Positions 55,971-64,000 of a DNA stretch of 64,000 bases are shown piece by piece. The notes under the pieces are model-generated. The model was not told the origin of the DNA and ran no database searches. It saw only the letters and a list, made by a program, of their open reading frames with translations. The position numbers and the translations under genes were made by a program. The stretch comes from Anaeromyxobacter sp. (GTDB taxonomy: Bacteria > Myxococcota > Myxococcia > Myxococcales > Anaeromyxobacteraceae), in NCBI GenBank assembly GCA_016718565.1, contig JADKCZ010000001.1, forward strand, positions 1,364,001 to 1,428,000. The letters run 5' to 3'. Position 1 is the first letter of the stretch; every line of letters begins with the position of its first letter.

Positions 55971-56014
55971 TGTCGGGGCGACACGATTTGAACGTGCGAC
56001 CACTTGCACCCCAA
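55971..56014 (-). other. Attachment-site copy B: divergent tRNA-Pro 3' half
   Basis: Matches site C and the intact tRNA except in the T stem, where CTGG/CCAG becomes CACG/CGTG: both strands change and pairing is kept. That indicates a half-site derived from a different functional tRNA-Pro gene, for example one from another host. The anticodon part (ACTTGCACCCCAAG) is identical. Confidence 0.85.
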
Positions 56015-56146
56015 GTCCGCCAGGACGATCAGTCAAGCGATGCAGGGGCTCGCAAGGATTCGCAATCAGGGCTGGTTCCGGAGGAAGCATCTTCCAGGCC
56101 TTCGCCGGGTTCAGGCGAGTTTCGCCGATCGTTTAATGCACCGGTA

Positions 56147-56467
56147 ATGCAGGGTGGGGGCGACGTGGCCGGGGGTCCGCTGTTGACGGTGAAGGAGACT
56201 GCGGAGCGGCTCAAGGTGTCCACGGCCACGGTCTATGCCCTCTGCGAGTCAGGAAGGCTCGCCTTCGCTCGGATCTCGACGCACGCCATCCGGATCGCGG
56301 AGACGGACCTGGCTGCCTACCTGGGCGGCTGCGCCTCCAGAACACGCCTACGAAGCGTGCCGGACCCAGTCGATGATGGCCGCGCGCAGCGCCGAGTGCA
56401 GGGTGAGCCCCTGGGCCTTGGCCCGCTTCTCGAGCAGTTCCCAGACCGGGGCAGGGAACCTGATTGA
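56147..56467 (+). CDS. Excisionase-type helix-turn-helix protein of element B
   Basis: A 106-residue frame with an HTH_17 domain near its start (GGPLLTVKETAERLKVSTA, TVYALCESGRLAFARIST, HAIRIAETDLAAYLG). The last ~40 residues are atypical and overlap the antitoxin gene on the other strand; compared with the 77-residue homologue at 42993-43226, the functional end is probably near residue 65. It may regulate integration or excision. Upstream the frame is open through the attachment site. Confidence 0.68.
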   Translation: MQGGGDVAGGPLLTVKETAERLKVSTATVYALCESGRLAFARISTHAIRIAETDLAAYLGGCASRTRLRSVPDPVDDGRAQRRVQGEPLGLGPLLEQFPDRGREPD

Positions 56468-56653
56468 CCTTGGCTCGGTCGGGCCGGTCTCGGTGCCCTT
56501 CTTCGGCCGGCCCCGGCGGACGTGGACGATGCCCTCCGCGGCCACGCGGGCGGCGTAGGGGTTGCGCCGGACCTTGGCCGAGGCGAAGTCGACCTCTGGG
56601 ATCTCGCGGAGGGACGCCTTCGACGGCTCCCTGGGGTTACCGACCTTCTTCAT
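56348..56653 (-). CDS. brnA: BrnA-type antitoxin
   Basis: A protein of about 101 residues with a C-terminal ribbon-helix-helix: RSIRFPAPVWELLEKRAKAQ and GLTLHSALRAAIIDWVRH. The N-terminal half (PEVDFASAKVRRNPYAARVA) would wrap the toxin. It neutralises BrnT and represses the operon. ATG at 56653 has AGAGAAG before it and overlaps the toxin gene; an ATG five codons upstream is less likely. Confidence 0.8.
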   Translation of the reverse strand: MKKVGNPREPSKASLREIPEVDFASAKVRRNPYAARVAAEGIVHVRRGRPKKGTETGPTEPRSIRFPAPVWELLEKRAKAQGLTLHSALRAAIIDWVRHAS

Positions 56654-56906
56654 AGCGTCTTCTCTCATGGGACGTGGCGCGGCGTGCGCTGATGAGCCGG
56701 ATGGTGTCGTCGTCCAACTCGACGTGGACCACCAGGAGCACCCGCACCCGCTCGGACAGCCCGAGCAGCAGGGTGCGCTCCTCGTGGACCTCGTCCTGGA
56801 TGGCCAGCGCCAACGGGTCCGCGAAGACAGTCGCGGCCTCCTCGAAGGTCACCCCGTGCTTCTTCGCGTTGGAGGCGGCCTTGCGCGGATCCCAGGCAAA
56901 ATTCAC
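56637..56906 (-). CDS. brnT: BrnT-type ribonuclease toxin
   Basis: An 89-residue RelE-fold toxin: MNFAWDPRKAASNAKKHGVT, FEEAATVFADPLALAIQD, ERTLLLGLSERVRVLLVVHV and IRLISARRATSHERRRYEE. The SARRATSHERRRYE end is a BrnT hallmark. Family members cleave mRNA. The GTG start at 56906 lies within an inverted repeat that may be the operator. It overlaps brnA by 17 nt, the usual toxin-first order. Confidence 0.88.
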   Translation of the reverse strand: MNFAWDPRKAASNAKKHGVTFEEAATVFADPLALAIQDEVHEERTLLLGLSERVRVLLVVHVELDDDTIRLISARRATSHERRRYEEGR

Positions 56907-56916
56907 TAAATTAGTG
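56904..56916. promoter_or_regulatory. Inverted repeat at the brnT start, probable autoregulatory operator
   Basis: CACTAA-A-TTAGTG, perfect 6-bp arms, overlapping the GTG start. An AGGAG lies 14 nt upstream on the minus strand (too far for a clear ribosome-binding site). BrnA represses its own promoter in characterised systems. Confidence 0.55.
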
Positions 56917-57215
56917 TAATACTCCTATTGGGAGACGCAAGGGCGTATTCCCATAAGGGGCACTCCGATACTGAATCCCCCGCGGGCCCGCCGGTAGGCT
57001 GATCCCCATCGTGGAGGCGATCACGGGCGATCGCGGGCCCCCGATCGCAAGGACCGCGCGCCATATTCAGGAGCCCAATCCGGCTCGGAATCCCGACGGG
57101 CCGGACTTCACGCACGGACCTGGACCGGCTCGACCAGCTCGGCTGCGGGTAAGCGCTTCCTCGAAGATTGCTCTCGGCCAGGCCTCGGACGCTGGTGGAA
57201 GCGGCCCGCACCGGC
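56907..57215. other. Gene-free region, 309 bp
   Basis: It must hold the brnTA promoter. GCGATCG (57027-57033) and CGATCGC (57042-57048) form a small hairpin that could terminate the kelch gene. Nothing else was recognised. Confidence 0.5.
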
Positions 57216-58577
57216 TCAGGGGAGATAGAGCTCGGCTGCGACGAGCGTCCCCATGGCAGGGTCGTACCCGCCCGCGATGAGGACGTCGCCGTCCGGCAGG
57301 AGCGTCGCCGAGTGGCCGCTCCGCGGGGCGGCCGCGCTTCCGGTGGCGGTGAAGGAGCCGGCCGCCTGGTCGTAGACCTCCCTGAGGTCGCTCGCCTCCC
57401 CGGCCCCGCCGACGAAGAGCACTTTGCCGTTGGGCAGCAGGGTTGCCGTATGCATGCTCCGGGCCGCCCGGAGGTCGCCGGTCGCCGCGAAGGTCCCCGC
57501 GCCCGGGTCGTAGAGCTCGGCGCTGCGAAGAGCGCTGCAGGGGCCGGGGAAGCACTCCTCGTGGCCGCCGGCGATGAGCACCTGGCCGCCCGGGAGAAGC
57601 GTGGCGGTGTGGCCGCCCCGGGGGGTCGCCAGGCTCCCGGTCTGGGTGAAGGTGTCGGCGACCGGATCGTAGAGCTCCGCTTCCGGCAAGGAGACACCAC
57701 CGGCGATGAGCACCTGGCCGCTGGGCAGGAGCGTCGCCGTGTGGCCGGCCCGCGGAACGGCGGGCTTGCCGACCGTCGCCGTGAATCTCCCTGTGGCTGG
57801 ATCGTACCGCTCGGCGCTCGCCGCGTACAGCCCGTCCCCGCCCCCGTCCACGAGCAGCACCTGGCCATCGGGCAGGAGCGTCGCCGTGTGGCTGCCCCGG
57901 CCGATGATCAGATCCCCCGTCGGCGCGAATGCACCGCTGGCCGGGTCGTAGAGCTCCGCGCTCGTGAGGTAGGGCGGCGCGTTTCTCCCGCCCGCGAAAA
58001 GAACCTTCCCTCCCGCCAGCAGCGTAGCCGTGTGCGTGTATCGGACCGTAGCCAGGGACCCGGTGGCGGTAAACGCCCCGCTGACGAGGTCGGCCGGCTG
58101 GTACCGCTCCGCGCTCCCCAGGTAGATCAGGTCGGCGCTCCACCCGCCCGCCACGAGCACCTCCCCGCCGGGCAGCAGCGTCGCCGTGTGATAGCCACGC
58201 GCCCCCGCCAGGCTCCCGGTGGGGGTGAATGCCGGCCGGGCCAGCACCGTGAGGGTCAAGGTGGCGCTCGTGTTTCCCCCGGCATTGGCGGCGGTCACGC
58301 TGTGGAGGTAGATCGCACCGCTCCGCGTCGGCGTCCCCGTGATGACGCCGGTCGAAGGGTCAAGGGTGAGGCCGCCAGGGAGCGGCGGTGCCACTGACCA
58401 GGAGGTCACCGCGCCCCCGCTCACCGAGGGGACGTTGGGGGCGATGGCCGTCCCGACGACGTAGAGGGCTGGGTTGGCCGGGTAGCTGAGCCCACTCGGG
58501 GGCGTTGTGCCGGGGTCGCAGCCAGAGAGGGCGAGCAGCGCGAGGAGCGCAAGCAAAGCGGCGCGAGGAGTGGACAT
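57216..58577 (-). CDS. Kelch-repeat lipoprotein with an Ig-like domain
   Basis: A 453-residue lipoprotein (signal LLALLALLALSGCDPG). Residues ~30-130 form a putative-Ig (He_PIG) domain (PPLPGGLTLDPSTGVITGTP). Then about seven kelch repeats of the form GxMxxARxxHTATLLPxGxVLxAGG, each with TATLLPGGEVLVAGG-like cores, make a beta-propeller. Such proteins are surface-exposed and common in myxobacteria and their relatives. It is cargo of element B, with no clear functional link. ATG at 58577. Confidence 0.85.
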   Translation of the reverse strand: MSTPRAALLALLALLALSGCDPGTTPPSGLSYPANPALYVVGTAIAPNVPSVSGGAVTSWSVAPPLPGGLTLDPSTGVITGTPTRSGAIYLHSVTAANAGGNTSATLTLTVLARPAFTPTGSLAGARGYHTATLLPGGEVLVAGGWSADLIYLGSAERYQPADLVSGAFTATGSLATVRYTHTATLLAGGKVLFAGGRNAPPYLTSAELYDPASGAFAPTGDLIIGRGSHTATLLPDGQVLLVDGGGDGLYAASAERYDPATGRFTATVGKPAVPRAGHTATLLPSGQVLIAGGVSLPEAELYDPVADTFTQTGSLATPRGGHTATLLPGGQVLIAGGHEECFPGPCSALRSAELYDPGAGTFAATGDLRAARSMHTATLLPNGKVLFVGGAGEASDLREVYDQAAGSFTATGSAAAPRSGHSATLLPDGDVLIAGGYDPAMGTLVAAELYLP

Positions 58578-59261
58578 GGACGCATCATACCCCGAGTCCT
58601 GGCCGAACTTGAACCAGCAGCTAGCGCCGCTTGAATTGGTCTCCCGAAGCACGATGGCGGGCCCCGATGAGCGGGGGCGCCAGACTTGGCTCATGCGTCG
58701 GAGCGGCGATGGCATCAGGGGTCCAACTCGTAACCCTGCGATCGCACCGGCCCCGCCCCGCCGCCCTCAAGGTCGTCAGGTCGGCGTGAAGCGGGTGACA
58801 GAAGCCCGATCCCACACTCCCAACCAGCATGGATTGTGGGATCGGGTTTCTGTCACCAAGGAATGTTCAAGGAGGCAGAAGGCGGCGGGGCGGGGCTGGT
58901 CAGGGACAGACAAGATCTTGTTCACTGGAAGTCATAGTCATAGATGTCAAAGAGAGATGCAGGGGAGTCGGGTGGCGGGGCGAGAGGCTGCAAAGTACGG
59001 AGCGGGCATGCGGTCGGAGAAGGCTGGCTAGAGGTCGGCGGTCTCGGTCGGCGGACGGTCTGGGCAGCGAGGCCGGGACGGGCGGGCCAGAGTCGTTGGC
59101 CGGGAGCGCTTGGAGCGGCGCGTCAGGGCTGGCGAGGTTGCCGAGGGGGTGGTCGGTCAGGGCGGGGGCGACGGCGGCGGAGCGGTTGGGCAGGGTACCC
59201 ATCGGGACCGGCAGGCAACCTTGAAACGCCGCACAGCGAACGTAAGACATAGGGAAGCCCT
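58578..59261. other. Gene-free region in element B, 684 bp
   Basis: No supported gene. It contains a long inverted repeat at 58795-58856. It precedes a probable operon of mobility genes, so a replication or transfer origin is possible, but nothing specific was recognised. Confidence 0.55.
58795..58856. repeat. 22-bp inverted repeat with 18-nt spacer
   Basis: GTGACAGAAGCCCGATCCC (58795 onward, 22 nt in all) is followed after 18 nt by its reverse complement (58835-58856) with a single mismatch. It lies in the gene-free region before the mobility genes. It could be a transcription terminator, a MITE-like element or a transfer/replication origin. Confidence 0.8.
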
Positions 59262-59603
59262 ATGCCTACCAAGTCCAAGGCCCCCGCCACCGACCCGTTC
59301 TCGACCACCGAGAAGCTCATGCAGACCTTCCGCATGCCGCGGGAGCTCGTCATCTTTCTGAAGGACGAGGCGGCCGCGCGGGGCTCGGACCTGACCGGGC
59401 ACGTCATCCGTCACCTCGACGGCGTGCGTACCTGGTTCGGCCTGCCGGCCGCGGCGACGGCGCTCCTGGAGGCCGACCGGAAGGCGCTCGGCCTCGGCCG
59501 GTACGAGTACCTGCTGCACCTGCTCTTCCAGCGCAGCCTGGAGCTCCGTGACAAGGAGCCGGGCTTCGACGCGCCCAGCCCGAGGGAGCCGCGCCGCCGG
59601 TAG
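59262..59603 (+). CDS. Hypothetical protein, 113 aa, first gene of the mobility cluster
   Basis: A soluble basic protein with TEKLMQTFRMPRELVIFLKD near the N-terminus, then AARGSDLTGHVIRHLDGVRT. The pattern of a basic strand followed by two short helices resembles a ribbon-helix-helix or relaxosome-type DNA-binding protein. It is 17 bp upstream of the replication-relaxation gene, so probably in one operon. The assignment to DNA binding is inference. Confidence 0.62.
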   Translation: MPTKSKAPATDPFSTTEKLMQTFRMPRELVIFLKDEAAARGSDLTGHVIRHLDGVRTWFGLPAAATALLEADRKALGLGRYEYLLHLLFQRSLELRDKEPGFDAPSPREPRRR

Positions 59604-59620
59604 CGGCGCGAGTCGGTCGC

Positions 59621-60793
59621 ATGCCGAGCCCTGCAGGCTACGTCCGGACGCTTCGGGACAGCCGGCTCCTCGCCTACGTCGGCGTCGCCCGCTACGCCTC
59701 GGCCGACCAGCTGCACCGGCTCCACTTCGACGGCGCGAGCAAGAAACAGACGTACCGCCGGCTCGCCAAGCTCTGCGAGCCGGGCGGAAAGCCGGGGGAG
59801 GGGCCCTGCCTGCGCCGGCTCGCCTACCGGCGCCGCGACGGGCTGGAGGTGCCGGTCTGGGCGCTCGCGCCGTACGGCCGGTCCATCGCGTCGAACCAGG
59901 TGCCCTGGCTGCGACCGCCGGCCGCCGCCGACATCGGCGCCCGCTTCCTGGAGCACACGCTGGTCCTCAACGACGTCCTGGCGGGCCTCGTTGCCTCGCT
60001 GCGGTCCAGCCACTCGGCGCCGCTCTTCGACCTGCCCTTCAGATGGCTCAGCGAGGACGACGACTCGCTCGGCTTCCGTCTGCTGCACCGCACGGGCGTG
60101 TGGCTTCATTCAGTCCTGAAGCCGGACGCCATCATGACCATCCCGGCCCGCCGCCGGCGGCTCTTCATCGAGGCCGAGACCGGCAGCCAGTCGATCGCCA
60201 CGGCCCATCCGGACAAGACGGGCGCGGTCATCTCCAAGCTGGACCGCTACCGGGTCTACTTCACCATGCCAGCCGACGACGGCTTCGGGACCTGGTACCG
60301 CTCGGCCTTCCCGGACGACCTGGAGCCGAGGCTCACCTTCCTGGTCCACTCGGACGAGCGACGGCGCAAGGTGCAGCGGGCGATCACCGAACGGCTCGGC
60401 ACGCTGCCGCCGAGCCAGTTCCGCGTGATCATCTTGACTTTCGCGGAGGCGCCGCAGGTGCTCGCGCGCTACGTCCGCGAGGGCGTGGCCGAGCCGGCCA
60501 GGCCACGCCGCGAGCGGGTCGTGAAGGTCGAAGAGGCCCTGCTCGACCAGGTTCGTGCCGGCTACAACGCGCTGGCCGATTCGCTCAACGCCCACCACCA
60601 GGTCATCAACGACCACAACCAGCGCGGCGGTCCGCAGCTGCCGCTTCCGGTCGTCCCGAGCGCCGCCATTCGGGCGCTTCGGACCTTCGTGAAGCTGGTC
60701 CAGGACGCGGGGTTCGCCCCGGAGGAGGCGCCGGCGAAGGCCCTTGCCACGCCGGGCCCGAGACCTCCCGCGCCCCCGTGGGGGAATCGGTGA
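59621..60793 (+). CDS. Replication-relaxation family protein
   Basis: A 390-residue protein of the Replic_Relax type. An N-terminal winged helix (DSRLLAYVGVARYASADQLH, GASKKQTYRRLAKL) is followed by a nuclease-like core (LKPDAIMTIPARRRRLFIEA, ETGS, KLDRYRVYF). The PD-(D/E)xK-like pattern of Asp, then Glu-x-Glu in IEAETGS, and a following Lys, is visible. These proteins occur in plasmids and integrative elements and probably act in replication or transfer initiation. Next gene overlaps or abuts. Confidence 0.75.
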   Translation: MPSPAGYVRTLRDSRLLAYVGVARYASADQLHRLHFDGASKKQTYRRLAKLCEPGGKPGEGPCLRRLAYRRRDGLEVPVWALAPYGRSIASNQVPWLRPPAAADIGARFLEHTLVLNDVLAGLVASLRSSHSAPLFDLPFRWLSEDDDSLGFRLLHRTGVWLHSVLKPDAIMTIPARRRRLFIEAETGSQSIATAHPDKTGAVISKLDRYRVYFTMPADDGFGTWYRSAFPDDLEPRLTFLVHSDERRRKVQRAITERLGTLPPSQFRVIILTFAEAPQVLARYVREGVAEPARPRRERVVKVEEALLDQVRAGYNALADSLNAHHQVINDHNQRGGPQLPLPVVPSAAIRALRTFVKLVQDAGFAPEEAPAKALATPGPRPPAPPWGNR

Positions 60794-60798
60794 GCACG

Positions 60799-61248
60799 AT
60801 GGAGCAGCCGAAGGAGCGAGTCATGGCCGAGACGCGGGGTGACCAGGTGACGTTTGAGTGGGCCGGGCAGGGCGGCGCCGATAGCGCGCCCCGAGCGGAG
60901 GCAGCGACGGCCGCCGAGCCAGGTAGCGGCCAGGCGCGCCCGAGCGTTGCGAAGGCCCCCGGCGCGCCCGCCAGGCAAGCTCCAGGACGCGCCAGGCCCA
61001 GGATGGACAGGACGTCGGCCGTGCAGCGGAGCGATGCGGCAGGCCCCACCGCCCTCCCTCCAGACGACGAGCTCTGGGACGTCCACGCGGTCGCGCGTTT
61101 CCTGAAGCGAAGCGTGAGCTGGGTCTACCATCGGGCCGAGGACGGCTCGCTCCCGGTCAAGCGGCTCGCAGGCTGGGGCCTCAGGTTTATACCCGGTGAA
61201 CTTCGCGCCTGGGTCGGGTCGGGCGGCGCGCGTCGGTCGGGTCGCTAG
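60799..61248 (+). CDS. HTH (excisionase-type) protein upstream of the integrase
   Basis: A protein of ~149 residues. The N-terminal half is Ala/Pro/Arg-rich and disordered. The C-terminal ~65 residues form an HTH_17 domain (DELWDVHAVARFLKRSVSWV, YHRAEDGSLPVKRLAG, LRFIPGELRAWVGSG). It is probably the excisionase or a partner of the integrase, which begins 32 bp later. The start is uncertain: a GTG at 60790 would overlap the previous stop, and an ATG at 60823 has the better ribosome-binding site. Confidence 0.72.
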   Translation: MEQPKERVMAETRGDQVTFEWAGQGGADSAPRAEAATAAEPGSGQARPSVAKAPGAPARQAPGRARPRMDRTSAVQRSDAAGPTALPPDDELWDVHAVARFLKRSVSWVYHRAEDGSLPVKRLAGWGLRFIPGELRAWVGSGGARRSGR

Positions 61249-61280
61249 ACTTCCATCGGGGAGGGGTTGCGAGGCTGAGC

Positions 61281-63685
<2,405 letters not shown>

Positions 63686-63698
<13 letters not shown>

Positions 63699-64000
63699 CC
63701 CGCCGCGCCGCTCGAGGCGGCCGCCTCGGGGTCCAGCGCCACGTCCACGCAGTAGACGGTGCCGCTGGCGAAGGCGCGCTCCAGCGCCGGCACCAGGTCG
63801 TCCGGGTGGTCGACGTGCTCGCCGTCGCCGCCCAGCGCCCGCACCACCAGGTCGTAGCGGGTGGGCGCCAGCGCGGTGGCCACCGCCTTGTCGTCGCCGT
63901 ACATGGCCCGCTGCGGCACGCGGATCTGCCCCCAGGCGGCGTCGTTCCCCACCACCACCACCAGAGGCAGCCCGAAGCGCACCGCGGTCTCGTAGTCCAT
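63686..64000 (-). CDS. C-terminal part of a thiamine-pyrophosphate-dependent enzyme (acetolactate synthase-like), cut by window edge
   Basis: The visible 104 residues are the end of a TPP-dependent decarboxylase or synthase: FGLPLVVVVGNDAAWGQIRV, PQRAMYGDDKAVATAL, RYDLVVRALGGDGEHVDHPD and the terminal VYCVDVALDPEAAASS. The sequence GND-x-x-WG is the TPP-Mg region of the acetolactate synthase/oxalyl-CoA decarboxylase group. The frame is open at the right edge; the main part lies outside. Exact substrate unknown. Confidence 0.8.

Noticed and set aside
58829..59252. Small open frames in the gene-free part of element B
   Set aside because: No ribosome-binding site, no recognisable motif, and frames overlap each other on both strands.

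Overview
The window is very GC-rich DNA in which almost every gene has long open shadow frames on the other strand. Gene content suggests a Myxococcota / deltaproteobacterial chromosome, Anaeromyxobacter-like: hybrid histidine kinases, a sigma-54 activator, many small Gly/Ser-linked lipoproteins, MbnP/MbnH, a Cys-containing TonB family protein and an unusually large share of GTG starts with 4-nt GTGA/ATGA overlaps. This placement is inference; no rRNA or marker gene is present.

Layout. 0-6.6 kb: two hybrid sensor kinases, a response regulator with a shortened cyclase domain, and a cardiolipin synthase. 6.7-13.5 kb: ice-binding-like lipoprotein, sigma-54 activator, RluA-type pseudouridine synthase, DUF4230 protein, and two paralogous small membrane proteins, one of them frameshifted. 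13.7-17.2 kb: molybdate transporter modABC with a divergent HTH plus ligand-binding regulator. 17.4-22.4 kb: RsgA, a frameshifted acyltransferase, a transglutaminase, CsbD and a decayed ice-binding gene. 22.5-30.7 kb: a type III polyketide synthase with its acyl-activating enzyme, a second CsbD, a hydrolase, a beta-propeller sensor protein and a VOC protein. 30.9-41.1 kb: a copper-type locus with MbnP-MbnH, an OprC-like TonB-dependent receptor and three lipoproteins sharing an unrecognised Met-rich C-terminal domain. 41.1-42.6 kb: a RAYT transposase gene flanked by inverted families of short repeats and by a 134-bp duplication.

42.8-62.6 kb is the most notable part: two tandem elements bounded by three copies of the 3' half of tRNA-Pro(GGG), with the intact tRNA at 62592-62665. 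The first element (about 13 kb) carries what looks like a complete metal (probably zinc) uptake route: TonB, ExbB and ExbD; an outer-membrane receptor that has its own TonB C-terminal domain; two lipoproteins; a His-rich secreted protein; a Zur-like Fur regulator; an ECF transporter (CbiM and a CbiQ-CbiO fusion); a CobW-type GTPase; a WD40 protein; and a 66-residue His/Cys protein. Two near-identical dyad sites (TGCAAT-N3-ATTGCA type) precede the two arms, so they probably form one regulon. The second element carries a BrnTA toxin-antitoxin pair, a kelch lipoprotein, a replication-relaxation protein and a tyrosine integrase whose frame stays open through the attachment site. In the excised circle it would fuse in frame to the HTH gene at the other end.

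62.8-64 kb returns to the chromosome, with an OmpA-domain lipoprotein and the end of a TPP-dependent enzyme. Three genes contain single-base frameshifts (near 13331, 20250 and 45815); each may be a real mutation or an assembly error.
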